Assembly (NCBI GenBank): GCA_943736015.1
Contig: OX031061.1
Span: 63,308,192 to 63,372,191 of the forward strand
DNA length: 64,000 nucleotides
From: Tridacna crocea
Lineage: Eukaryota; Mollusca; Bivalvia; Cardiida; Cardiidae
Direction of reading: 5' to 3'
The stretch's first letter is position 1. Every line of letters begins with the position of its first letter. The position numbers and the translations under genes were made by a program. Shown here in pieces: positions 25,101 through 32,200 of the stretch. The notes beneath the pieces were generated by a model. That model was not told the origin of the DNA and searched no databases. It was given only the letters and a program-made list of their open reading frames with translations.

Positions 25101-26877
25101 TTTTCACCCTCCCAATATCAAATTTCAAATTTTTCATTCACAATTTTTTTTTTGTTGTTTGTCAGTAAATACTTTCAATTTGGATTGGCGAAAAATTTTG
25201 TCGTTTTGTAAAGAGTAAACTACCCCGGCTCAAAATTTTATTTCTATTTATTCAACAGGACCGGGGTTTAACCCTTTGGCTACTGGTCGCGACCCACTGA
25301 CCTTTTGCGGACAGTGTAGATAACGTGCAGTCTGATCTTTGATCCACACAGTCCGAGAAGGAGATATTTCTTTATATTAACTTTGAAATTGCAACCCTTG
25401 AGTTTCTACTATCAACTTTTGAGGTATCGTTTAACCTAAAACAGTAGGATAAGGGTTAATTCTCTCAGCGCCAGATTAACAACCACGACCTCTTTTAATT
25501 TGTATAGGCTTGGCTACACCAGCGGACGGTATAGATCACAGATCAGACTGCACGTTCTGTGCAGTCTGATCTTGATCTATGCCGCCCGCAAAAGTCAACT
25601 GTTTCAGCCTATGGCACCGAAAGGATAACAAACGCCAAGCTGTGAAACCTGTCACCTTGACAGTGCGGTAGTTTCTCTATTAAAGTCTTAGTTTGTCCAA
25701 ATATTTGGCTGGTAATTGTGAAAGTCCAATACAACAAAACTATGCGTACTCTGAACTATAGTTTATCGCCATTCAGTACGTTTCTACGTACATTGTAGAT
25801 TAAGATCAGACTCTACGGGGTGTGCAGTCTGATCTTGACCATGCACTGTCCCTTACTGTATTACTGAACTGCCTGAATGGTGTTTTACTCCACTCTCAAC
25901 AATTTAATGAGGGCGACACCTCACGCACTCATGTACATCCAAGGTCTAATTCATACTAGGCTGAGGCTTTTAAGTGGTTTGCCAAAGGACATTCCAACGA
26001 CAGGGCTCGAACCAAGGGGACCTCTACGATACCTCTTTTGCGTTTTACCTTCGAGCAACAAAGGACTTCGTCCGATACGGCAAGTTTTTGGGTGATATGA
26101 TATTTTTCATCACATGGTTTTGAGTTTTTACTGTTATTTTGACATTTTCATTTATATATTTAACTCTTTACCAAATGACAAAATTTTAGACCGGGCCAAA
26201 TTAGAAGTATTAGGAGACAACAAAATGTGAGTCAAGAACTGAAACTTGACTTTAGAAGAGTGGAAACCATTGTGGGAAAAGGAGAAAATGCTGGTTACCA
26301 GCATTTTCTCCTTCTTTTCCCACAATGTTTTCAAAAGAAATCTTTCTTGAGGTCGTTTAAACTCGGGCTTGTGTGGTAAAGAGTTAACCCTTTACCACAC
26401 AATATCGGTAAAGGGTTACGATTCTGTTCTCTTGATATTATGTTTAATTGAAGACAATACTCATTTCGTAAAAAAAAAAATGTATACTACTTTGAAAACA
26501 TCCACGAGTTATGTGAATAATCAGTACTTGTAAAGGCGGAAATGGAGTAAATGCATATCGACAGCATGTTAAACTTCCCCCTTTAACCCTTTACTCCATA
26601 GATACTCAATTCTACACATTGCTTGCAGGAGCCTTGGAAAACATTGTGTCAAAATGTTTTCTATGCTACCTAAGGTTTCATATACACATAAAAATTGCTT
26701 CATCCTTGCTGTTACTTGAGATACCATAAAAATGCTTTATGGGGTAAAGGGTTAATAATTTTTCCATTTAGCGACAACTGCTGTTAGCAAATGTATAGGT
26801 CTTAAGGAAGCAGAAAAATTATTCTGTACGTTTATACATACCTTGTTTTTCAGGAACTTGGAATATTACGGAATTTT
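6888..26877 (-). CDS. Gene B: F5/8C - linkers - sushi - ChtBD2 protein (one gene or two)
   Basis: Exons on the minus strand in order: 26877-26842 (linker), 21743-21541, 20879-20733 and 20007-19851 (F5/8 type C domain), 17035-16832 (Thr-rich), 16087-16004 or to 15918 (Thr/Pro linker), 10341-10254 and 7891-7767 (sushi), 7144-6888 (ChtBD2 and stop). All junction phases agree. The doubtful join is at 16087-15918: the frame stays open to a TGA at 15918, so the F5/8C part could end there as its own gene, but phase 1 donors (GTATAC at 16003, GTAAAA at 16057) would splice in frame to 10341 and give the same domain order as gene C. First exon and signal peptide were not found with confidence. The product is likely secreted. 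Confidence 0.6.
7767..7891 (-). CDS. Gene B sushi domain, second half
   Basis: Exon of 125 bp from an acceptor (TTTTTTTTGTAACAG) to donor GTGAGA at 7766. It encodes SCTATCSAGYSFANGAS and continues to a GGFTTGDLPKC end, the CxxxCxxGYxF ... C ... PxC half of a sushi/CCP module. The usual Trp before the last Cys is replaced (GGF in place of GGW). Phase 2 entry and phase 1 exit match 10341-10254 and 7144-6888. Confidence 0.75.
7915..8360. mobile_element. MITE family VI copy with full palindrome
   Basis: 7919-8210 is the TTTCATGCTTTCCGGTAGG ... GTTAAAAGCATGAATTAAAT element; 8220-8350 is a near-perfect palindrome (GATCGAAATTCATTTCATC arms, centre GAGTGGCTGCGCCACTC). It lies in gene B intron just 5' of exon 7767-7891 on the minus strand. 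Confidence 0.65.
8505..8566 (+). repeat. tRNA-like sequence, probably SINE head
   Basis: A box CGGTAGCTTAGTCGGTAG and B box AGTTCGATCCCC at tRNA spacing, directly followed by a family I MITE (8567-8790). Arms do not pair well; treated as a SINE remnant. Confidence 0.4.
8567..8790. mobile_element. Family I hairpin MITE
   Basis: Left end CCCTTTCCCAAACAATCCC, right end TTTGGGAAAGGG followed by TTAA; core palindrome 8620-8690 around AATGCTGGTAACCAGCATT. Confidence 0.65.
8840..9010 (+). repeat. SINE-like tail, second SINE family
   Basis: Contains GGATAGGTGCACTG and GAAAACGGCGTTAAACACCA. Related sequence at 55868-56000 and 56095-56165 (TGTTGAAAAGGGTGTTAAACC), and a short piece near 1050. 5' heads are not clear, so these may be decayed copies. 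Confidence 0.45.
9060..10190. repeat. Array of family V MITE copies
   Basis: At least three palindromes (9070-9235, 9374-9520, 9525-9680) and further flank fragments (9860-9990, 10010-10190) of family V in a row, joined by duplicated flank pieces ATTGTCGCAGATTTTACCAC and GTTTATAGAGCCAAA. The structure suggests repeated self-insertion or unequal exchange. No gene. Confidence 0.7.
10254..10341 (-). CDS. Gene B sushi domain, first half
   Basis: Exon of 88 bp: acceptor GTTCATTTACAG, donor GTACGT at 10253. The peptide PEPELLFVCPAPSAPAYG and on to KCDYDLFD has the C-x-A/L-x-x-P-x-x-G start of a sushi domain, matching CDPLQAPANG of gene C. It ends with 2 trailing bases and so joins 7891 in frame. 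A possible small upstream exon ends at 10380 (donor GTAAGT, 1 trailing base; reads TEMHEAPF), but its acceptor is unclear. Confidence 0.65.
10484..10709. mobile_element. Family I hairpin MITE
   Basis: Right end CTTGTTTGGGAAAGGG with TTAA; left border diverged (ACACTTTCCATAACGACAAA). Core palindrome 10591-10657 around ATTGCTCGTTACGAGCAAT. Confidence 0.6.
10830..12430. other. Gene B intron, no feature except two small hairpins
   Basis: Intron sequence between the sushi first half (10341) and the linker exon (16087). It holds the family IV-related hairpin at 11505-11580 and AT-rich sequence. A short ATG frame in good context (ATGGCGGCGCCC at 11169) runs 26 codons without known motif. Confidence 0.5.
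12435..12687. mobile_element. MITE family IV copy
   Basis: 253 bp; begins TGCAACACGGGAAAAAGGG, ends CCCCTTTTCGTGTGTTGCA, same two-hairpin layout as 535-786. Confidence 0.75.
13210..13305. repeat. Hairpin TCGGTTTACCCCGAAAACC, family VIII
   Basis: Palindrome with arms AACCTGGTAACTACAGCTTG; a second copy lies at 20450-20535. Short MITE or hairpin of unknown class. Confidence 0.55.
13541..13690. repeat. 39-bp minisatellite, four copies
   Basis: Units start at 13541, 13580, 13619 and 13658 (TTCAATAACCACTCTAGTCT...). Near identical, so recent. Because 39 is a multiple of 3 it makes a repeated open frame; this is not a gene. Confidence 0.85.
14008..14205. mobile_element. MITE family VII, CCGTATTCACCAACCATTCT ends
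   Basis: About 198-bp near-perfect palindrome: CTGTATTCACCAACCGTTCT ... GAATGGTTGGTGAATACGG with centre CATTCGGTTTAGCCAATCAG. A second, partial copy is next to it (13846-14005); others at 20590-20690 and 31960-32050. Confidence 0.65.
15918..16087 (-). CDS. Gene B Thr/Pro-rich linker exon, possible alternative terminal exon
   Basis: Acceptor CTTGTCAATTTCAG lies just above 16087 and the 2-base leading phase fits exon 17035-16832. It reads TKPTTNKPTSKITTP, then a Pro/Gly/Phe-rich stretch with two similar units (PGIPNPF and PGIANPF), and a TGA at 15918. Either this is a terminal exon or splicing leaves at 16004 (GTATAC) or 16058 (GTAAAA) with phase 1 and continues to 10341. The repeat PGIxNPF suggests the longer reading is really coded in at least one isoform. 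Confidence 0.5.
16124..16262. repeat. 139-bp near-perfect palindrome
   Basis: Arms AATTTATTTCAT...GCTTGTGGTTGATATGGGG and its inverted copy, centre GCGAAAATAATTTTCGC. Lies only 36 bp upstream (minus strand) of gene B linker exon 16087. Could be a MITE or an intronic hairpin. Confidence 0.7.
16832..17035 (-). CDS. Gene B Thr-rich mucin-like linker exon
   Basis: Exon of 204 bp, acceptor ATATATGTTTCAG, donor GTATGT at 16831. The 67 codons are mostly Thr, Pro, Ser and Val (VTTTQVIATTLPTTPTTATP and more), a likely O-glycosylated spacer between the F5/8C domain and the C-terminal modules. Phase: 2 leading bases complete the 1 trailing base of exon 20007-19851; 1 trailing base joins 16087. Confidence 0.7.
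18555..18800 (+). pseudogene. Ret1 integrase remnant lying upstream of RT
   Basis: Reads AHETAMSGHVGISKT followed by an H-rich segment (the zinc-binding HHCC start of integrase), then jumps to KARYFGPYSVQKKVSDLNY and CHNNMI, the conserved GPY/F end of Ty3/gypsy integrases. The core with the catalytic D,D,E is deleted. About 200 bp further on the RT start is found (LVPKPDGIF). In usual Ty3/gypsy elements integrase follows RNase H; here it precedes RT. Confidence 0.75.
19345..19499 (+). repeat. Ret1 3' LTR, truncated
   Basis: Follows a purine tract (AGGAGGGGAAG). It shares the TGACCTGTTTTCAGAATATTCTAGAA block and the GTAAACAAGCTGTTTACTAAT block with the Ret2 LTR (minus strand, 36350-36440 and 46640-46673). 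Homology stops near 19499 at TTTCTAGAAAAGA, so the 3' part of the LTR is lost. Confidence 0.7.
19682..19764 (-). pseudogene. Partial duplicate of the F5/8C third exon
   Basis: On the minus strand this reads IDWDIHGALRFDITGCYV and ends at a donor GTATGT, closely matching the second half of exon 20007-19851. Flanking intron sequence downstream of the donor (minus strand) is also duplicated: GTTTGAACATATTTTTTTG near 19609 resembles GTTTAAACACAATGTAAAG near 19785. It lacks the first half of the exon and a clear acceptor, so it is probably a dead tandem duplication of about 180 bp. Confidence 0.7.
19851..20007 (-). CDS. Gene B F5/8C domain, third exon
   Basis: Exon of 157 bp from acceptor CATTTTAG to donor GTATAT at 19850. 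It encodes the end of a discoidin (F5/8 type C) domain: IFNGGSD, DCPIFAIGVRIIPMDW, VALRFDVTGC. The last Cys pairs in the family with the Cys at the start of the domain (LCNELL in exon 21743-21541). Phase 0 start and phase 1 end. A partial duplicate of its 3' half lies at 19682-19764. Confidence 0.85.
20165..20275. repeat. MITE family III, GTAGATCAAGATCAGACTGCAC hairpin
   Basis: Hairpin with arms GACAGTGTAGATCAAGAT and centre ACAGAACGTGCAGTCTG. Dispersed family in this window: 1180-1250, 6160-6220, 24845-24930, 25270-25360, 25525-25600, 25785-25855, 31048-31115, 46910-47030, 48545-48625, 52495-52575, 56765-56815, 59535-59620. Several end in ...GGGTTAA. Confidence 0.6.
20733..20879 (-). CDS. 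Gene B F5/8C domain, second exon
   Basis: Exon of 147 bp (49 codons, phase 0 at both ends), acceptor TTTATGTGGCAG, donor GTATAG at 20732. It reads ATFDHMTMINEVLTQGRHQG, then VTLYKVQYTIDGSNWQEI, the middle of a discoidin domain (family pattern: ...V.TQGR...VT.Y...YS.DG..W). The intron positions match gene C exon 51135-51296. Confidence 0.85.
21541..21743 (-). CDS. Gene B F5/8C domain, first exon
   Basis: Exon of 203 bp; acceptor ACTATATCACATAG just above 21743, donor GTATAA at 21540. It starts KDNLCNELLIQSLPDDHLTA and includes ARSRLN and GGWSPVSDSRNHYIQ, the first third of a discoidin domain with its opening Cys. Leading phase 2, trailing phase 0, as in gene C exon 48952-49148. F5/8C domains commonly bind carbohydrate or phospholipid outside cells; the ligand here is unknown. 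Confidence 0.85.
21744..22975. other. Gene B intron, mostly unannotated
   Basis: AT-rich intron sequence holding the (GTAT)n tract at 22391. ORFs of 60-70 codons on both strands show no motif. Confidence 0.5.
22391..22432. repeat. (GTAT)n microsatellite
   Basis: About ten GTAT units with one GCAT interruption. In gene B intron. Confidence 0.85.
22976..23183. mobile_element. TTAA-flanked hairpin MITE, family I
   Basis: Starts CCCTTTACCACACAATGCC after TTAA, ends CCTGGTAGAGAC before TTAA, with core palindrome AAAATGCTGGTAACCAGCATTT. One arm has lost a few bases (CCCATGTTTTC). Confidence 0.7.
23594..24390. repeat. Cluster of three family I hairpin MITEs
   Basis: Three copies in a row: about 23594-23818 (core 23690-23775), 24011-24200 (core 24058-24130) and 24215-24390 (core 24236-24315), each with the palindrome around AATGCTGGT(T)ACCAGCATT. 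The third is the most diverged. No gene between them. Confidence 0.65.
24845..25860. repeat. Four family III hairpins with a family I MITE between
   Basis: Family III hairpins at 24860-24930, 25300-25350, 25535-25595 and 25790-25855; a family I MITE at about 24985-25217. The ORFs called here follow the hairpins and are not genes. This is intron of gene B. Confidence 0.55.
26164..26383. mobile_element. TTAA-flanked hairpin MITE, family I
   Basis: 220 bp bordered by TTAA (26160-26163, 26384-26387), ends CTCTTTACCAAATGAC and GTGTGGTAAAGAG. Central palindrome GGAGAAAATGCTGGTTACCA with arms GTGGGAAAAGG. Same family as 51443-51662 with another loop sequence. Confidence 0.75.
26587..26751. mobile_element. 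TTAA-flanked MITE, family II, deleted core
   Basis: Ends CCCTTTACTCCATAG and TTATGGGGTAAAGGG with TTAA at both borders. Same ends as 3011-3231 but the central hairpin is missing, as if lost by hairpin deletion. Confidence 0.7.
26842..26877 (-). CDS. Gene B linker exon (36 bp)
   Basis: Tiny exon: acceptor CCTTCACTGCAG, donor GTATGT at 26841; reads NSVIFQVPEKQ with 2 leading and 1 trailing base, in phase with exon 21743. It has the same length and phase as the 36-bp linker exon of gene C (60228-60263). The support is junction and phase only. Confidence 0.45.
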
Positions 26878-27234
26878 CTGCAGTGAAGGATCGAACATTG
26901 TTTCTGACACAAACAATACACAATCTAGCTTTCATTTGACAAATTGACAAACCAATTTGTGTCAATATCATATCAAAACGAGGATTAAAATATCATTAAT
27001 ATCTTTTCAAGATGATATTTGGAGTTTAATCTCTTTTTATTCATTTATAAACCAATTTGTGAACACACAAGACTTTAAATATCCCTGCAGGTTACAGACT
27101 TGAAAAGCATTTTAGCAAAAAGAAGAATTTAAGTTTGACACGAGAGTGCTTCTTTTCATATAATGTAATGTTGAAACCGTTATTTCATGTCTTTCTTTGA
27201 TTTCGTCCCTCGTTTTGATTGTAAAAGTGTTACC

Positions 27235-27462
27235 TCATTACCACACAATCCCTACTTTTGACGCCCCTGAGAAAGAAGCCTTTTGAAAATACTGTTAGAA
27301 AAGGAGAAAATGCTGGTAACCAGCATTTTCTCCTTTTCCCACAGTGTTTTCTACCCTTCCCAGAACAAATTTCCATTTTTGAGTCACCTTTATTTTGTCG
27401 TCTGCAAATGCTTTCAATTTGAACCAGTCTAAAATTTTGTCGTGTGGTAAAGAGCTATCGTA
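27235..27462. mobile_element. Family I hairpin MITE
   Basis: Left end ATTACCACACAATCCCTAC, right end GTCGTGTGGTAAAGAG; core palindrome 27290-27355 (AATGCTGGTAACCAGCATT). TTAA borders are lost by drift. Confidence 0.6.
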
Positions 27463-28485
27463 GGTCTAAAAATGACTTGTTCAGAAATGGGTGAACAGTA
27501 AATAAGGAGAGAATTTTCGTCTGACTCATGCAGTGGAGAACAAGAATGTGGAAGTAAAAGAAAACAGTCCACTCCATTAAAATGGCTTTCGTCCAGCTTT
27601 TATCTTTCGGGTTGCGTCGCCTCGCCCCAAATTTTTACATTACTGGGCTGGGACTTGAACAGCTGATTGGCAGATTAATCCCGTACCTTTGTGTTAAATA
27701 CCAACAGACAGTCGCCTCTTATCACTGCGTCGCCCATCTTAAAGCTATTGTTAATTTCATGACAAGTGACCTGGTGACGTAACATTTCCCCGCGCATGCT
27801 CAGTGGGAGTTCCGTTCTTGAAGCGAAATGGCGGCTAGGATTTATGATATTATCTCACGAGGTACTTGAACTAATGTTTATATAGTAAGGTGCAACTTTT
27901 ATCTTCAAGAAATTTCCTGAAAATAACAATATAATAGATAATTTTCAATGTCTTTCCGCTCCATGATTTTATTGGATATATTACTATCTTTTATGATATT
28001 AAATGTCGAAGAGAAAGAAAAACATATTCTATTCTAAATGATTCTGAATGGCAACATACGATTTTCATAATAATTGTGATGGAAAAAATAAAAGAAAGAG
28101 GAAAGGATCTCGCAGAGAAGAGAGAGAGAAAACCCTGCAAATGATGATGAATTTTTGTCGCCGCATGGCAAATCATATAATTATTTAGAATATTGTGGCA
28201 AAAGAAGAAAAAACTAGCAATCAGCATCATATACCTATCTGCCAATGTTTTCTTTCCCCTAGAACACAAAATTCTATTTGTTGTATGCAAACTTTTTTTT
28301 GTTTTAAATTTGAATTAGTTCGAAATTCATTCGTCTGGTAGATGGCTAAACAGAGATGTTTTCTTTAGGGAAATGAAATTGTTTATCGTATCTTTTTTTA
28401 ATATTTATGCCGATGATTTGAGACGTATATTTACTGACAAATTATTGATCTTAAATATATGTATATAGGACCAATACCCTTAACC

Positions 28486-28968
28486 CATTCCAAAACAAGC
28501 CCTGGTTTTCAGGTGTCTGCAGTATAAGTCTTTTGAAAACACTGTGGGAAAAGGAGAAATTGCTCGTAACGAGCAATTTCTCCTTTTCCCACAGTGTTTT
28601 CTACCCTTTCTGAGAACTTTCTGCCATTTACTCCAAATCTAAAGCCCGCCCGGGTTGAGCGTGTCGGGCTCATGACCTGGAGGTTGTGAGTTCGATACCG
28701 GGTTTAGGCGAACTTTCTTTCCGGTGTATTTTCGCCTCTCAACTCTGCTGAAGCATGTGAGAAAAGTAGTCGGTGGCTTTGGAAAGAAAGTAGTGTAAGT
28801 ACCGGTGTGAGAAAGCCAGGAAACACATATGTGTCACCGACCGCCAAGAAATGACCTTAGCAGTTAAAGTGGCGTTAAACCCCAATACAACCAACCAAAT
28901 CTAAAATTGTCGTCTGCAAACTCTTTTGGTTTCGAAGAGTCCAAAATTTGTTGTATGGGAAAGGGTTA
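28486..28968. mobile_element. Family I MITE carrying an inserted SINE
   Basis: TTAA plus CCCATTCCAAAACAAGCCC at the left, TTGTATGGGAAAGGG plus TTAA at the right, core palindrome 28541-28605 (loop AATTGCTCGTAACGAG). A SINE (about 28646-28905) sits inside, flanked by the direct repeat AAATCTAAA. The uninterrupted relative is 51443-51662. Confidence 0.7.
28646..28905 (+). mobile_element. tRNA-derived SINE
   Basis: tRNA-like head with B box GAGTTCGATACC, body with CTGAAGCATGTGAGAAAAG, tail TGGCGTTAAACCCCAATACA and CAACCA. Target duplication AAATCTAAA. A second copy in the other direction lies at 47515-47771 and a tail fragment at 14497-14560. It resembles Meta/CORE-type mollusc SINEs; family name not assigned. 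Confidence 0.7.
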
Positions 28969-29041
28969 ATCGATCTTCTGAAACGTTTTCTTTAAAACGT
29001 GTGGTAAGGCCATACTCGATTTATTAGATATTTTCACAATT

Positions 29042-29201
29042 ATGAAAAACTACAGAAAAATACTTGAATATAAAATTAAAATGGATTATAATCGTAACTA
29101 TGTTTTGTTTGCTATTTTTCTTCCACAGATATATTTTGTCAATTTCAACCTTAATTTTCTTATCGTCATTTCAGTTCTCGTCACTGTGGTTACATATCTC
29201 A
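29042..29201 (+). CDS. Gene C candidate first exon with hydrophobic segment
   Basis: ATG at 29042 opens a frame that ends with 1 trailing base at donor GTAAGT (29202), in phase with exon 29999. Residues about 34-53 (NFNLNFLIVISVLVTVVTYL) are a strong hydrophobic stretch that could act as signal peptide or signal anchor; the long N-terminal part is unusual for a signal peptide, and a Met at codon 14 is an alternative start. No promoter evidence. It could be chance. Confidence 0.35.
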
Positions 29202-32200
29202 GTAAGTACACGATTTGTTCTTATTTCTTGTCTGTCTGTCCAATCCATATTGTATGTGACTAGTTTATATTTTGTGCCAAATAAAGATTATGTTACTTTC
29301 CCCGATAAAACCTAAAGGAAGAAAATTTGAAAGGAGCCCCGACAGCTTTATTATATTTATATTATTCTTGTTTTGCATGAATTATATTATTTCCGTATAT
29401 TGGTTTAACACGAGGTCAATATTTTTCAGTTCTGATTCTTCTCAATTAATTTGCAAATGCCTATATGAAAATTGTCTTTTGATTGTTCACATGACATGAA
29501 AATGTACCAAATACCAGTTCTATTTTTCAGAAAGTACTCACTGATATCAGTTAAATTGAAGAAAAATTTAATGCAAACCCAAAAAACAGTGTGTTGTATG
29601 ATATACCTGGGAAAAATGTAAACTTTTAGATTTGTTTTAAATTTGCCTCGGGAACGAAGCAATCTTAAAATAACAATAAAGGCTAAAAGTAAACATAGCA
29701 TATAAACATAAAAGTATGGAAATCATTGTGAAGATGACAGTCTGTCATTGTAAGGTCGGCCCAAGTGGTAGTTACTGACGGAGAAATTCATCACAAAAGT
29801 AGGTTAGAACCTGCCAGGTAGCTGTGTCTTTTGTTTACCTTTGCAGGATTTCAAGATTCCTCTTTCTAATGTTAACAATGTGCAAAAGTATCATATCAGT
29901 GTAAACCCTTATTTATCAACTAACGAGATTTTTTTTACATGTTGCATCAGGAGTCTATTACCTTAGTGTTGCTGACTAATCCAATGTTATTGCTGCAGTT
30001 ATTGCAGATGTAGACGGAGCTCCTGCTATTTGTGACCCACTACAGGCACCAGCTAATGGCATGAGCAGTTGCTCTACCAATGGGATAACATTGTAAGTGG
30101 ACTCAACTAGTACAGAAATTTGAAAACCAAAGCGTGCCGTGCGATGCCAGATTATCGGTAGTTCTGTTTATTTCATGCTTTCCGGTTGGTTATCGGGAAA
30201 TACCGGTGAACTAATTTTCGATGTTGTATGGTAAGGACCAGTGAAAATACCTATTTTTACATTCTAACTCTTCTATTGAAGGCGGAAACAGTTGTTCCCG
30301 TGCACTAGTTACCTGGGTAAAATGCGCGTGCCTTACAACCAGATGGAAATATGATGTAATTTACCTTACATTTCTCGTGCTTGACATAATATTGTAATGC
30401 ATTGCTATTCGGAGGGGGTATGCCACGTGAAAAGTCCGAAAAAAACTATACTGGATTTTGATTTTGTTCCCACCAGAAAGGGTTTTAAGCATTAGATAAA
30501 CAGTTTTTTTTAGGCACAATGAATAATACACGAGGGTGACAGCCCGAGTGGTTTATTCATTGCGCCTCATAACTCACAACGTGGTTTATTGAACAATAAA
30601 CCACGATAGAAAGAAGATTATTTTGATTCGAACATGACCAACTAGAATAAAAGGAAAACAATTTCATACTTAAGATAATAATGAGGATTGTATTCCATTG
30701 AATAATTTACTTACTCATTCTATGCAGAATGACGTCACTCTGTACAGAATGACGTCACTCTACACAGAATAACATAGATGACGTAGATTTTACCACACTT
30801 ACGTTGCAGTGTGGTTATAGAGCCGAATTCACGTGTCATGTAAGAATCTAATTCTAACAATGGTTCTATTTTTAGATTCTGTAAAGCCACGTGCAATGCA
30901 GGTTACGCATTCTCGACAGGCGAGACTTCTATTACTAAAGCATGTTCTGATTTGCTGGGAGGCTGGCAGGGTGGGAGAGATTTTCCGAAATGTATACGTA
31001 AGATCACATTCAAAAATCTTTATTCTGCTTACCGGAAATAATTTAACCCTTAACCTGACTCGAGGTCCTTTTGTGGACAGTGTAGATCAAGATCAGACTT
31101 CACGATACTGTTCGATACGGACATGTTTGCCCAAAAATAGCAACACAACATAACATTCTGTAGACTATAATGTAAATAAGTGAGTTGTTCAATGGCACAT
31201 AATCTGCACCCGCGTTTTTACTCAAAGTATGAACTTTTTTCCTTTGAATAAGATTTGGTCATGTTGAAATCGAAATAATTTTCTTTCTATCGTGGTTTAT
31301 CGTTCAATACACCACGTACAATTGTGAGTCATGAGGCACAATTAATAATCCACGAGGGCGATAGCCTGAGTGGTTTATTGATTGTGCCTCACGATTCACA
31401 GGATTGTTATTTGAACGGTAAACCACGATAGAAAGAGGTTTATTTCGATTCTAATATGACCAACTTTTAATCAAAGGAAAACAAGTTCATACTTGAATTA
31501 AAAACGCGGATGCAGATTATATTTCTTACTTGAATAACTACTATATCGTATGGATAATCAACATCCTTCAATACTTTTACGATAGGGAATAATAACAGAA
31601 AAACAAATATAAATGGAATGCTGCGGCAATAGGAGATATTTTTCGAAAGGACCAATTTCTCCCTTCGTCATTGACTACAATAGAACGAATCAACAGGTAC
31701 TAAGACGACATGCAAATTTCATTTTGAAATTGTTGTCACTGTTTTTATCAAAATTGATAACCTGAACAGAAATCAAAGAAAAAAAATGATAAAAGAAAAA
31801 TAAGAATGATTAACCGATTTGGGATTAGGTTTGAAACGAAAAAATATAAAATTTTACTATTTTTCTTTTCAATAAACAAAATGCATTATATCAGTTCCAC
31901 CGACCGTTCTTTGAAACGTTTTCATTTTTTTTTTTTTTTTTTTTTTTTTTTGAATAATCTCAATTTGAATGTAACGCAACTTCTGATTGGCTAAACCATT
32001 TTGTCTAGCCAATGGTTTAGCTAATCAGAAATTATGTTACGTTAGAATTTAGAATTTCCTTCTGATTGTTGATGAAAATGGACCGTATTTTCTTCCTACA
32101 GAGAATAGCACCGATACTCCAAGTCCTGCTTTGGTCTGCAGTCCACTGAGGTCACCGGCGAATGGTATCGTAAGCTGTTCTGCTAACGGAACTTCAATGT

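Noticed and set aside
27582..27782. 66-codon plus-strand ORF (MAFVQLLSFGLRRLAP...)
   Set aside because: No domain, no splice fit to the genes; the region looks like a decayed SINE.
23000..28600. Regularly recurring palindromes that could look like a CRISPR array
   Set aside because: Spacing is irregular, copies lie in both orientations with TTAA borders, and the DNA is eukaryotic; they are MITEs.
29607..29701. Minus-strand ATG at 29701 starting MLCLLLAFIVILRLL, a signal-peptide-like exon with donor GTATAT
   Set aside because: Attractive as first exon of gene B, but its trailing phase (2) does not fit exon 26877 and it would overlap the 5' region of gene C. Left open without a joining exon.
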